Counted from the first letter of the stretch, positions 1 through 7,719 are shown. The stretch is DNA of 13,875 nucleotides from JANMEX01 sp031422915 (GCA_031422915.1 JANPEK010000046.1:1-13875), one strand, 5' to 3'. The notes: generated by a model from the letters alone, not told the origin. Numbers and translations are program-made.

Positions 1-123
1 CTGTTCCGGCGCGTGCTGGAAGAATATCCGGACCTGGCTGCGAAGTTGCACGCCGCCATGTCGCGCCAGTTTGGCGGCTTCATCAATGATGTTGCAAAGC
101 TGGAAAAGCGGTTCGGCGACTGA
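1..123 (+). CDS. C-terminal end of a probable cyclic-nucleotide-binding-domain protein (partial)
   Basis: Frame 1 is open from the window edge to TGA at 121-123, giving the last 40 residues of a gene whose start lies outside. The tail begins LFRRVLEEYPDLAAKL and ends in a helical segment finishing KLEKRFGD. A phrase of the form LFRRxLEEYPE followed by a helix is, as I recall, the typical end of short (about 150 aa) rhizobial proteins made of a single Crp-type cyclic-nucleotide-binding domain without a DNA-binding domain. That identity is inferred from the tail only, since the cNMP pocket is not in the window. The gene converges on xthA, and a large inverted-repeat element starts 2 nt after its stop codon. 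It could be another helical protein; I am fairly sure it is a real coding end, less sure of the family. Confidence 0.6.
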   Translation: MFRRVLEEYPDLAAKLHAAMSRQFGGFINDVAKLEKRFGD

Positions 124-124
124 A

Positions 125-264
125 AGGCCATTTGGAAATTCCCAAGGCCGGTCTGCAAATGGCGCTTTTCTGCGCTTCGGTGCTCACGTACCCAAAAGTA
201 CGCTCCGCTCCGATGCTCGAAAATCACCATTTTCGACGCGGCCTTGGGAATTTCGAAACGGCCT
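125..264. repeat. Inverted-repeat-bounded intergenic element (26-bp arms)
   Basis: The arms at 125-150 and 239-264 are inverted copies that match at 24 of 26 positions by eye; each contains GAAATTCCCAAGGCCG. They enclose 88 nt. Inside lies one copy of a dispersed palindromic repeat (about 163-225) whose centre is CGTAC (187-191), six bases, GTACG (198-202). The element fills almost the whole gap between two convergent genes. It could act as a bidirectional RNA hairpin/terminator or be a MITE-like insertion. I see no target-site duplication and no coding potential. Confidence 0.75.
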
Positions 265-279
265 CTGCACGCCGGAGAT

Positions 280-1080
280 CTACAAATCAAATGTCGCAAT
301 CACCGGCACATGGTCTGACGGCTTGTCCCAACCACGCGCAGCTTTCATGATCTCGATATTCTTGAGCCTTGGTGACAGGTCGGCAGACGACCAGACATGA
401 TCGAGACGGCGGCCACGGTTGGAGGCCTGCCAGTCGGCAGCCCGATAACTCCACCATGTGTAAAGCTTTTCCGGCTCCGGTGTGAACTGGCGCATCAGAT
501 CCACCCAACCTCCATCCTTGCGCATGGCTTCAAACCCGGTCGTCTCGACAGGCGTATGACTGACGACCTTCAACAGCTCCTTGTGCCCCCACACATCATG
601 TTCCAGCGGCGCGATGTTGAGATCGCCAACCAGTATCGACGGCGCTTTGGGGTGCTCCGGCCGGATGCGGCGCATTTCCTCGATGAAATCAAGCTTGTGC
701 CGGAATTTCGGGTTGATCACCGGATCCGGCTCATCACCGCCGGCGGGAACATAGAAATTGTGGATATGTACTGGCCTGCCATGGATCTCGGCCAGCACCG
801 AAATATGGCGGCTGTCTTCGATCTTGCAGAATTTCTCTTGAGCGGTGGTTTCAAGCGGATGCCGCGACAGGATGGCGACGCCATGGTAGGCCTTCTGGCC
901 ACAAATCGCCTGATATTTGTATCCCGCTGCCGCAAACTCCTCCGCCGGAAACTCTTCGTCCCGGCATTTGATTTCCTGCAGGCAAATCACGTCAGGATCG
1001 CGCTCAGCCATCAGTTTTTCGACAATCGGACGGCGCAGGCGGACGGAATTGATATTCCAGGTGGCGATTGAAAATGTCAT
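280..1080 (-). CDS. xthA: Exodeoxyribonuclease III (AP endonuclease)
   Basis: This 266-aa protein is full length for the ExoIII/Xth family of Mg2+-dependent endonuclease/exonuclease/phosphatase-fold DNA-repair enzymes. They cut DNA at abasic sites and remove 3' blocking groups in base excision repair in the cytoplasm. Visible motifs in order: ATWNINS (residues 6-12), the metal-binding Glu in CLQE (E36), Y110 in HNFY, GDLN with D153 and N155, RRLDH with D227, and SDH with the catalytic His257. All expected catalytic positions are present. The ATG at 1078-1080 places the N-terminal beta strand where the family expects it, although no strong Shine-Dalgarno is visible. The gene lies 75 nt downstream of lolA on the same strand, so read-through from lolA is possible. 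Its 3' end faces the inverted-repeat element. Confidence 0.95.
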   Translation of the reverse strand: MTFSIATWNINSVRLRRPIVEKLMAERDPDVICLQEIKCRDEEFPAEEFAAAGYKYQAICGQKAYHGVAILSRHPLETTAQEKFCKIEDSRHISVLAEIHGRPVHIHNFYVPAGGDEPDPVINPKFRHKLDFIEEMRRIRPEHPKAPSILVGDLNIAPLEHDVWGHKELLKVVSHTPVETTGFEAMRKDGGWVDLMRQFTPEPEKLYTWWSYRAADWQASNRGRRLDHVWSSADLSPRLKNIEIMKAARGWDKPSDHVPVIATFDL

Positions 1081-1155
1081 GGCGCGACATTGCCAAAGCT
1101 AGCCGCCAAGTTCAAGCGTCAGCGGTTGCCGCTATCGCCAAATCAGTCGACCAGA

Positions 1156-1827
1156 TTATTTGCCGTTCTTCTTTTCCTGCGCGCGGGCGACGCGGACATA
1201 GTCGATGTCGAACATTTTCGACTCGAACTTCACACCCTCTTTGGTGTTGAAAATCATCACAGTCGTGTCGAGCCCTTGCGCATCGGTGATCGTCCACTGG
1301 CGCAGCTCGTAACTCTTCGGATCAAACATCATGGTGATCTTGGCATTGCCAAAGATTTTCTTGTCGGTCATCACAAGGGTCGTCAGATCAGACTCTTCCT
1401 TGACCGACTTCAGTCTGTCTCCGGAAAAGTCGATCTTGTCTGACAGCAGCAGCTTCAGCGGCGTCTTGTCGAGCGGGTAGATATCCCAGGTGTCGAGCTT
1501 CTTGTTGTTAACGACAACCGACTTTCCGTCAGCAACAACACGGATGGGCGAGGGCTTTTCATAGTTGAAACGGATCTTGCCTGGGCGCGAGATGTAAAAT
1601 GTGCCGCCGGTCTGCTCGCCGCGCGGCCCGAACTGGACGAACTCGCCGGTCAGCGTCTTGACGCCGGAAAAATGCGTGGCGATTGCATCAACCGAAGCAG
1701 ATCCCGCAGCTGCCTCTGCCGGACCCATCAAGGCCATCGCAGCGAGCACCATGCCGCCGGTGCCGGCAAGAAAGCTGCGCCGCGATACGGTCGTGCCGCC
1801 ATTCTTGAGTTTCATCGGTCCGTTCAT
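1156..1827 (-). CDS. lolA: Outer-membrane lipoprotein carrier protein LolA
   Basis: The protein has 223 aa. LolA is the periplasmic chaperone that takes outer-membrane lipoproteins from the LolCDE transporter and carries them across the periplasm. The family pattern is clear: TGEFVQFGPRGEQTGG (about 60-75), then RPGKIRFNYEKPSPIRVVAD (about 81-100) and DGKSVVV. The N-terminus carries SRRSFLA at 15-21 followed by a hydrophobic stretch and AEAAA near 37-41. This looks like a twin-arginine (Tat) signal rather than the usual Sec signal of LolA. The chosen ATG (1825-1827) has AGGAGA 7 nt upstream (1835-1840). An internal Met at residue 5 is possible and would keep the signal. The gene sits 85 nt after ftsK in the same direction, probably in one transcript. 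The C-terminus is lysine-rich. Confidence 0.93.
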   Translation of the reverse strand: MNGPMKLKNGGTTVSRRSFLAGTGGMVLAAMALMGPAEAAAGSASVDAIATHFSGVKTLTGEFVQFGPRGEQTGGTFYISRPGKIRFNYEKPSPIRVVADGKSVVVNNKKLDTWDIYPLDKTPLKLLLSDKIDFSGDRLKSVKEESDLTTLVMTDKKIFGNAKITMMFDPKSYELRQWTITDAQGLDTTVMIFNTKEGVKFESKMFDIDYVRVARAQEKKNGK

Positions 1828-1912
1828 CTGCGCGTCTCCTGCAGGGATATCCCTGTTTGATTGCTAGCCTGCCAGTCTGTTGTCACTATGGCGGCAAGCG
1901 GGCGAATTGATG

Positions 1913-4546
1913 TCACATCATGTCGTCTTCGGTCGGCACGAGAATGTCGCGCTTGCCGGTCTGGTTGGACGGGCCGACAATACCTTCCTGCTCCATGCGC
2001 TCAATCAGCGAGGCGGCACGGTTATACCCGATGCCCATCCGGCGCTGTATGTAGGAAGTCGATGCCTTCTTGTCACGCAGCACGATGGAAACAGCCTGAT
2101 CATAGGGATCGTCCGAGTCCGACAGGTTCGACATGCCCGCAGGGCCGTCGCCATCCTCGTCGTCTTCATCATCATCTTGCGTGATGGATTCCAGATATTC
2201 CGGCGCGCCCTGAACCTTCAGATGCGCGACGATCTTCTCGACTTCATCATCTGACACAAACGGCCCGTGGACACGCTGAATGCGCCCGCCACCAGCCATG
2301 TAGAGCATGTCGCCCTGCCCAAGCAGCTGTTCCGCGCCCATTTCGCCAAGGATGGTCCGCGAATCGATCTTGGACGTGACCTGAAACGAAATGCGCGTCG
2401 GGAAGTTGGCCTTTATCGTGCCGGTAATGACATCGACGGACGGACGTTGCGTTGCCATGATGACATGAATGCCTGCCGCGCGCGCCATCTGGGCCAAGCG
2501 CTGCACCGCGCCTTCAATATCCTTGCCCGCCACCATCATCAGGTCGGCCATCTCGTCGATGATCACGACGATATAGGGCATCGGCTTCATGTCGATGGTC
2601 TCGGTCTCATAGACCGCCTCGCCGCTGTGCCGGTCAAACCCGGTCTGCACGGTGCGGGTCACCTTTTCGCCGGTCTGTTCGGACTGGATGACACGCTGGT
2701 TGAAGCCGTCGATGTTGCGCACGCCGACCTTCGACATCTTGCGATAACGGTCTTCCATCTCCTTGACAGTCCATTTCAGCGCAACGACCGCCTTCTTCGG
2801 ATCGGTGACAACCGGCGTCAGCAAATGCGGAATGCCGTCATAAACGGAAAGTTCCAGCATTTTCGGATCGATCATGATCAACCGGCATTCCTGCGGCGTC
2901 AGCCGGTAGACCAGCGACATGATCATCGTGTTGATCGCCACGGACTTGCCGGAGCCGGTGGTGCCGGCGACCAGAACGTGCGGCATCTTGGCAAGATCTG
3001 CGATCACCGCATCGCCGTTGATCGTCTTGCCCAGCGCCAACGCCAGCTTGGCCTTGGAATTCTCAAAATCCTGGCTGGCCATCAGCTCGCGCAAATACAC
3101 AGTCTCACGGCGCTGGTTTGGCAACTCGATGCCGATGGCATTGCGCCCCGGAACCACCGCGACACGCGCGGCAATCGCGCTCATTGAGCGGGCAATGTCA
3201 TCGGCAAGGCCGATGACGCGCGACGATTTTATGCCGGGCGCGGGCTCCAATTCATAAAGCGTGACAACCGGACCCGGCCGCACTTGAATGATCTCGCCGC
3301 GCACACCAAAGTCATCAAGCACGCCTTCGAGCAGCCGGGCGTTCTGTTCGAGTGCATCCTTGGACAGCGACGCGTCTTTCACGATGCTTTTCGGCTCGCC
3401 GAGCAGATGCAGCGGCGGCTTTTCATAGCCGTCCTCGGTCAAGAGCGAGCGTTGGGCCTCCTTGACGACACGCGCGCCTGGCTTCGGGCGGGAAACTTGC
3501 GTTTCCACCCGCAGTGCCGCAGGGTCCATCGACCGGCCTTGTTGCACCATGCGCGGTGTGACAGCTTCGACCGTGTCATCATAGTCATCGTCTGTCTCTG
3601 CCGGGACAGGCCTTGAACCCTGCCGGGCGTACGAAAACTCCGGTTCCTGCTTCATGCGCGGCGCAGACGGCATGTCGTCCAGACCGGCATCGTCGTAATC
3701 ACCGGATCCCGCCGCTGCCTGTCGGCGCGATGCAGACGCCCGGCCGGCAGCGGAACGTTGTGCAGGTTCAAACATGTCATCGTCATTGCGGCGGGTGCGC
3801 GCGGTGATGGCCGAGAACGTACGGCTGATCGATCCGCGCATGGTCAGCCAATAGTGCGTCAGGGCACCAAGCGCAAGAAAACCGCCTTCCTCATCTTCGT
3901 CATCAAAATCATCATCCTCATCGCGCGCCGCATTGCGCTTGGCAGCGGTGTCAACCGGTTCAACACGGTTGCCGATGACGCCAGATGCATAGGCGAGGAG
4001 CCAAAGAGCGGGGGCGGCCAGCAACAGGCCGCTGGCAACAGCGTAAATGCCTGTCGGATAGCCGGTGGATGACAGACGCCCGGGGAGTTGCAGCACCAGA
4101 TCACCAAGCACGCCGCCAATGCCGACGGGAAGCGGCCAACTGGCCGGCGCATTGAAGCAGGCGAACACGGACGCCGCAAACAGCGCGCCGCCAATCCACG
4201 CCAGCACACGGCGTGAACGGTTCTTCAAAGGACGCCCGCGCGCCAGAATGAAGCCCGCGACAAGCACCGGAACCAAAAGCGGCACGCTGGCAAGGCCGAA
4301 GAACTGCATCGCAAGATCGGCAAAGATCGCGCCCGGCGCGCCCAGCGCGTTGACCGTTACATTGCCGGTGGCATGGCTGAAGCTCGGGTCGGCGACGCTC
4401 CAGGTGCCAAGCGCTGCAACTGCGGCCATCGTGAGTGCCATCAGCAAAACGCCGCACAGCGCTTCAAGCTGCCGCCACAGGAAGCCATTGAGCCCCAGCC
4501 TTGTAACAGTACGCGCCGTGTAGACCGCCGAACCCTGTGGACGCAT
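1913..4546 (-). CDS. ftsK: DNA translocase FtsK
   Basis: The protein has 877 aa. FtsK is a septum-anchored, ATP-driven DNA pump that clears the chromosome termini from the division site and activates XerCD recombination at dif. Visible layout: an N-terminal membrane domain with about four hydrophobic segments (near 30-50, 75-103, 113-131, 166-190); an acidic, Arg/Ala-rich low-complexity linker (about 200-350) with a D/E-only run near 210-220; a translocase core with Walker A GTTGSGKS (528-535) and Walker B VVIIDE (660-665); a second acidic run near 791-799; and a C-terminal gamma winged-helix domain (about 813-872, YIQRRMGIGYNRA) that reads KOPS sites. Length fits rhizobial FtsK. The ATG at 4544-4546 has only a weak purine-rich site upstream, so the start is slightly uncertain. 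The gene is likely transcribed from the 283-bp gap after amtB and leads into lolA. Confidence 0.96.
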   Translation of the reverse strand: MRPQGSAVYTARTVTRLGLNGFLWRQLEALCGVLLMALTMAAVAALGTWSVADPSFSHATGNVTVNALGAPGAIFADLAMQFFGLASVPLLVPVLVAGFILARGRPLKNRSRRVLAWIGGALFAASVFACFNAPASWPLPVGIGGVLGDLVLQLPGRLSSTGYPTGIYAVASGLLLAAPALWLLAYASGVIGNRVEPVDTAAKRNAARDEDDDFDDEDEEGGFLALGALTHYWLTMRGSISRTFSAITARTRRNDDDMFEPAQRSAAGRASASRRQAAAGSGDYDDAGLDDMPSAPRMKQEPEFSYARQGSRPVPAETDDDYDDTVEAVTPRMVQQGRSMDPAALRVETQVSRPKPGARVVKEAQRSLLTEDGYEKPPLHLLGEPKSIVKDASLSKDALEQNARLLEGVLDDFGVRGEIIQVRPGPVVTLYELEPAPGIKSSRVIGLADDIARSMSAIAARVAVVPGRNAIGIELPNQRRETVYLRELMASQDFENSKAKLALALGKTINGDAVIADLAKMPHVLVAGTTGSGKSVAINTMIMSLVYRLTPQECRLIMIDPKMLELSVYDGIPHLLTPVVTDPKKAVVALKWTVKEMEDRYRKMSKVGVRNIDGFNQRVIQSEQTGEKVTRTVQTGFDRHSGEAVYETETIDMKPMPYIVVIIDEMADLMMVAGKDIEGAVQRLAQMARAAGIHVIMATQRPSVDVITGTIKANFPTRISFQVTSKIDSRTILGEMGAEQLLGQGDMLYMAGGGRIQRVHGPFVSDDEVEKIVAHLKVQGAPEYLESITQDDDEDDEDGDGPAGMSNLSDSDDPYDQAVSIVLRDKKASTSYIQRRMGIGYNRAASLIERMEQEGIVGPSNQTGKRDILVPTEDDMM

Positions 4547-4701
4547 GTCCGAAACCCCGTATTGCCTGCATCAGCCGCCGTTGAACGGCAGATTCCAGTA
4601 CAGACCCTACAGGCACAAGGGTAAAGAGCCTGTTAACCATCCCTGTTTGTGAAACTTAAAACTGAAGCGCCCGCGCGTTTGCTGCGCAAATGCTGTCCAA
4701 C

Positions 4702-4724
4702 AAAAAAAGACCCGGTTGCCCGGG
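4702..4724 (-). terminator. Intrinsic terminator after amtB
   Basis: Read on the minus strand this is CCGGG-GCAA-CCGGG, then TC and a run of seven T (plus-strand CAAAAAAAGACCCGG...). A short GC stem followed by a T-run is the classic rho-independent signal. It lies about 105 nt after the amtB stop and is oriented to end the glnK-amtB transcript before the ftsK leader. Confidence 0.75.
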
Positions 4725-4806
4725 CCTTCAAGTTGGCGATCTTCACGTTCGTGTTGACCGCGACGGGAGGATGGACCTGAAGCAAATGCCAAGCCGTTGG
4801 TGAGGA

Positions 4807-4823
4807 CGGGGCCGGCGGCCCCG
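4807..4823 (-). other. GC-rich hairpin directly after the amtB stop
   Basis: CGGGGCC, a 3-nt loop, then GGCCCCG form a perfect 7-bp stem starting 7 nt past the amtB stop codon. No T-run follows on the minus strand, so it is unlikely to terminate on its own. It may protect the mRNA 3' end from exonucleases or assist the downstream terminator. Confidence 0.5.
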
Positions 4824-4829
4824 ATCCAA

Positions 4830-6239
4830 TCAGTTGTAGGCGCGTTCGCCATGCGACGTGATGTCGAGACCTTCGCGTTCCTGCGCTTCAGCAAGGCGCA
4901 GTCCGAGCAGTGCCTTGACGATGTAAAGCGCAACAATCGAAACCACTGCAGACCAGACCACCGCAATGATCACGGCCGTAGCCTGGATCGTGAACTGCCC
5001 GCCAATCGTGTAGTCCGCACCGCCGACACCGAAGCCGCCGAGAGCAGGCGCGGCAACGATTGCCGTGCCAAGCGCGCCGACAATGCCGCCAACGCCATGG
5101 ACGCCGAATACGTCGAGCGAATCGTCATACTTGAGCATTGGCTTCAGTGAAATAACCGCCCACAAGCACACGATGCCGGCTACTGCGCCGAGCACAATCG
5201 CGCCCATGGTTCCGGCAAGACCGGCTGCCGGGGTGATGGCAACCAGACCCGCAACCGCACCTGATGCTGCGCCAAGTGCCGAAGCATGACCACGAAGCAC
5301 GCGCTCGGCTGCCGACCAGGCTAGAGCTGCCGCGGCAGTCGCAGTGATCGTGTTGAGCATCGCCTGTGCAGTCAGGCCATTGGCTTCAAGGTTGGAACCG
5401 GCGTTGAAGCCGAACCAGCCAACCCACAGCAGACAGGCGCCAATGATGGTGAAGGTCAAATTGTGCGGCGCCATGTTTTCCTTGCCGAAGCCGACGCGCG
5501 GTCCAACGACGATGGCGGCAATCAGACCGGCAACACCAGCATTGATATGGACAACGGTGCCACCGGCAAAGTCGAGCGCGCCAAGGCCAAACAGATAGCC
5601 TGCCGGAGCATCAACAGCCGACGGACCGCCCCACCACCAGACCATGTGGGCAATTGGCAGGTAGGAGAAAGTGAACCAGATGGCGAGGAACAACATCACA
5701 GAGGCAAAGCGCATGCGCTCGGCAACAGCACCGATGATCAGCGCCGGAGTGATGGCGGCGAACGTCAGCTGGAATATGACAAACGTCAGTTCCGGAATGT
5801 AGACACCCTTGGTGAACGTCTCGACCAGCGAATCCGGGCCGACACCTGCAAGGAACAATTTCGAGAAGTTGCCGATGAATGGCGTGAGCGCGGTGGCATC
5901 AGCCGCCGTGCCTGCACCGGCAAACGCCAGCGTGTAGCCGTAAATCACCCAGAGCAGGGCAATCATCGAGAAGCCGGCCAAAACCTGCATCAGGATCGAG
6001 AGCATGTTCTTGGCACGCACAAGCCCGCCGTAGAACAGTGCCAGGCCGGGAATGGTCATCAGGATGACGAGGATCGTGGACGTAAGCATCCATGCCGTAT
6101 CGCCCTTGTTGGCGGCAGGCGCTGCAGCCTCGACCACCGGCGCGGCAGCGGCGGCGGCATCCTGCGCCAGCGCCGGAAGCGCTGACAGAAGGCTCAGGAG
6201 CCCTGCGCCAACGCCTGTTTGAAACAATCTGTTGTTCAT
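4830..6239 (-). CDS. amtB: Ammonium transporter
   Basis: This protein of 469 aa belongs to the Amt/Mep/Rh family and conducts ammonium/ammonia across the inner membrane. It starts with a cleavable signal sequence (hydrophobic 9-24, cleavage likely after ALA near 23-25), an Ala/Pro-rich spacer, and then about 11 membrane helices. Signature segments are present: GLALFYGGLVR (65-75), DFAGGTVVHINAG with the pore His231, and DVFGVHGVGG with the second pore His381. The family twin-His site is therefore intact. The frame is open upstream to an ATG at 6405-6407, but the ATG at 6237-6239 is preferred. It has AAGGA 8 nt upstream and begins the signal peptide, whereas the longer form would overlap glnK. 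It is the second gene of a glnK-amtB operon, 28 nt after glnK; GlnK is known to plug AmtB when nitrogen is ample. Confidence 0.96.
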   Translation of the reverse strand: MNNRLFQTGVGAGLLSLLSALPALAQDAAAAAAPVVEAAAPAANKGDTAWMLTSTILVILMTIPGLALFYGGLVRAKNMLSILMQVLAGFSMIALLWVIYGYTLAFAGAGTAADATALTPFIGNFSKLFLAGVGPDSLVETFTKGVYIPELTFVIFQLTFAAITPALIIGAVAERMRFASVMLFLAIWFTFSYLPIAHMVWWWGGPSAVDAPAGYLFGLGALDFAGGTVVHINAGVAGLIAAIVVGPRVGFGKENMAPHNLTFTIIGACLLWVGWFGFNAGSNLEANGLTAQAMLNTITATAAAALAWSAAERVLRGHASALGAASGAVAGLVAITPAAGLAGTMGAIVLGAVAGIVCLWAVISLKPMLKYDDSLDVFGVHGVGGIVGALGTAIVAAPALGGFGVGGADYTIGGQFTIQATAVIIAVVWSAVVSIVALYIVKALLGLRLAEAQEREGLDITSHGERAYN

Positions 6240-6267
6240 GGGAATAATCCTTGTTGCGGGACCGCGC

Positions 6268-6606
6268 TCAGAGCGCTTCATTGTCTTTTTCGCCGGTGCG
6301 GATGCGCACGGCATGTTCGAGCGGGTAAACGAAGATTTTCCCGTCGCCGATCTGGCCGGTCTTGGCAGCGCTCGTAATGGCGTCGATGGCCTTGTCAACC
6401 AGGTCATTGGCGATGGCGAGTTCGATTTTCAGCTTGGGCAGGAACGACACGGCATATTCAGCGCCGCGATAGATTTCCGTATGACCCTTCTGGCGCCCGT
6501 AACCTTTGACTTCGGTCACGGTGAGGCCTTGGATGCCAATGGCTGTGAGCGCTTCACGCACTTCGTCCAGCTTAAATGGCTTGATAACTGCCATCACGAT
6601 TTTCAT
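6268..6606 (-). CDS. glnK: Nitrogen regulatory protein P-II (GlnK)
   Basis: This 112-aa protein has exactly the usual P-II length. P-II trimers sense 2-oxoglutarate and ATP/ADP, are uridylylated by GlnD, and control AmtB, glutamine synthetase adenylylation and NtrB. Visible features: MKIVMAVIKPFKLDEV at the start, a T-loop around 37-55 with YRGAEY including the uridylylation Tyr51, and GDGKIFV (87-93) in the nucleotide-binding B-loop. The ATG at 6604-6606 is chosen because it gives the canonical MKIV start; an in-frame ATG 30 nt upstream would add ten non-family residues. Adjacency to amtB argues for GlnK rather than GlnB, although sequence alone barely separates them. A sigma-54-like site lies about 100 nt upstream, consistent with nitrogen-limitation control. 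Confidence 0.96.
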   Translation of the reverse strand: MKIVMAVIKPFKLDEVREALTAIGIQGLTVTEVKGYGRQKGHTEIYRGAEYAVSFLPKLKIELAIANDLVDKAIDAITSAAKTGQIGDGKIFVYPLEHAVRIRTGEKDNEAL

Positions 6607-6705
6607 AAGGCTTTGGCCCCCTGATCCTGTGTACACACCGCCGTCGCCACAAACAGCGTATCAGCGGCCGCAAAACTTTAGACGGCTCTGCAGCATGGAT
6701 ATGAA

Positions 6706-6721
6706 TTCAAGGACTGTGCCA
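6706..6721 (-). promoter_or_regulatory. Candidate sigma-54 (RpoN) promoter for glnK-amtB
   Basis: Minus strand reads TGGCAC-AGTCC-TTGAA. The -24 box is a perfect match to the RpoN consensus TGGCAC-N5-TTGCA with correct spacing, but the -12 box has A where C is expected. It would give a 5' leader of roughly 90 nt. glnK-amtB operons are commonly NtrC/RpoN driven. I found no clear NtrC site in the AT-rich DNA upstream (6722-6846), so this is only a candidate. Confidence 0.42.
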
Positions 6722-6846
6722 GATTCAATTTCGGGAGGTAAATACCTGAATTATATGGCCTATCTGCCGACCGTCCGGACTGCGGTTAACAAAACCTTAC
6801 TGCGATATGTCTATAATATAGTCAAAATTGAAAAATTGGCTATTTA
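6722..6846. other. AT-rich intergenic DNA between glnK promoter and tesB 3' end
   Basis: This 125-bp segment is visibly more AT-rich than its surroundings, with short palindromic pieces such as AGGTAAATACCT (6736-6747) and a run of A/T around 6808-6846. It lies upstream of the candidate glnK promoter, so it could hold activator or IHF-type sites. No GC hairpin with a T-run is seen after tesB. I see no gene. Confidence 0.4.
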
Positions 6847-7719
6847 TTAGTCACTCAGTCGCCGGATGCGCACCAATCCCTCTTGAGCGACAGAGGCGAC
6901 CAGTTCTCCGGCCCGCGTATAAAACGCGCCGCGGGTAAATCCGCGCCCGCCAGAGCCATTCGGGCTGTCCTGTTGATACAAGAGCCAGTCATCAAGCGCG
7001 TTCGGCCGGTGGAACCACATCGAATGGTCGAGGCTCGCCGCCTGAAGGTCTTTGTCAAAAACCGTTCTGCCATGCGCAAACAAGGCCCCGTCGAGGAGCG
7101 TCATGTCGGAGATGTAGGCAAGAATCGCCGCCTGCACCGCGCGCTCGCCCGGCGCTTCACCAAGCACCCGAACCCAGACATTCTGTTCCGGCGGCAACGG
7201 ATCACGCGTCAGATAATGCTTGAGCGACACGGGTTTCATCTCGATCGGGCGTTCGCGCTCGAAGTAGCTTCTAATATGGGCAGGTGCCATATGCGCATAC
7301 TGCGCGCCAAACTCGCGGTCACTGATCAGCCCGTCCGGACCCGGCACTCCAATCTTCATCGGCATCTGATGTTCAAGACCGGCCTCATCGGCCTGAAACG
7401 ACGCCGACAGCGAGAAGATCGCATGCCCGTGCTGAATTGCCACAACACGCCGCGTGGTAAACGATCCGCCATCGCGGATACGGTCCACCTCGTAGATGAT
7501 CGGGATCGCAGGATCGCCGGGTCGCATGAAGTAGGCGTGCAGCGAATGCACATGCCGTTCCCTGTCCACCGTTCTCTGCGCCGCCACCAGCGCCTGGCCT
7601 ATCACCTGTCCTCCGAACACGCGCTGCCAGCCAACCTGGGGGCTGCGACCACGAAACAGATTGTGTTCCAGTTGCTCAAGGTCGAGAATGGACAAAAGCG
7701 TTGCGAAGGCTTGCGACAT
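6847..7719 (-). CDS. tesB: Acyl-CoA thioesterase II (TesB family)
   Basis: This double-hotdog thioesterase of 290 aa, close to the 286 aa of E. coli TesB, hydrolyses acyl-CoA to free fatty acid and CoA in the cytoplasm. The first hotdog starts with LEHNLFRGRSP and GGQVIGQAL (36-44); the second contains SDMTLLDGALFAHG and DHSMWFHRP. The catalytic set known for E. coli TesB (Asp204, Thr228, Gln278) maps to Asp205, Ser229 and Gln279, so Thr is replaced by Ser while the hydroxyl is kept. The ATG at 7717-7719 gives the family start MSQAFATLLSILDLEQ. An in-frame start 54 nt upstream would add unrelated residues and cross the shared promoter region. The gene diverges from the ubiH-type gene with a 101-bp gap. 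Confidence 0.93.
   Translation of the reverse strand: MSQAFATLLSILDLEQLEHNLFRGRSPQVGWQRVFGGQVIGQALVAAQRTVDRERHVHSLHAYFMRPGDPAIPIIYEVDRIRDGGSFTTRRVVAIQHGHAIFSLSASFQADEAGLEHQMPMKIGVPGPDGLISDREFGAQYAHMAPAHIRSYFERERPIEMKPVSLKHYLTRDPLPPEQNVWVRVLGEAPGERAVQAAILAYISDMTLLDGALFAHGRTVFDKDLQAASLDHSMWFHRPNALDDWLLYQQDSPNGSGGRGFTRGAFYTRAGELVASVAQEGLVRIRRLSD

Larger units (their letters stand above)
4547..4829. other. Intergenic region between amtB and ftsK (ftsK leader and amtB 3' end)
   Basis: This 283-bp gap separates two minus-strand genes. Its right part holds the amtB 3' hairpins. Its left part must hold the ftsK leader and probably a promoter, but I cannot place a convincing -35/-10 pair. Two dyads are visible: GCCGTTGAACGGC at 4577-4589, about 30 nt upstream of the ftsK start, and ACAGGC (4609-4614) facing GCCTGT (4628-4633). 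Either could be an operator or mRNA leader hairpin; function is unknown. I see no SOS-type GTTC-N7-GTTC box. Confidence 0.5.

Noticed and set aside
397..1071. + strand open frame of 224 codons opposite xthA
   Set aside because: Antisense to a complete ExoIII with all catalytic motifs; no family resemblance or ribosome site.
1121..1133. AGCGG-TTG-CCGCT dyad between lolA and xthA as a lolA terminator
   Set aside because: Only a 5-bp stem and no T-run on the minus strand; too weak to call.
2267..3187. Long + strand open frame (306 codons) opposite ftsK
   Set aside because: It lies wholly antisense to the translocase core with Walker A and B; its translation is Arg/His/Asp-rich without any recognisable pattern. 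High-GC shadow frame.
4633..4746. Small minus-strand GTG-started frame (37 codons) after amtB
   Set aside because: It runs straight through the intrinsic terminator stem and its T-run, and has no ribosome site.
6240..6407. N-terminal extension of AmtB to an upstream ATG
   Set aside because: It would overlap glnK, lacks a ribosome site and would bury the signal peptide; the ATG at 6237-6239 has AAGGA upstream.
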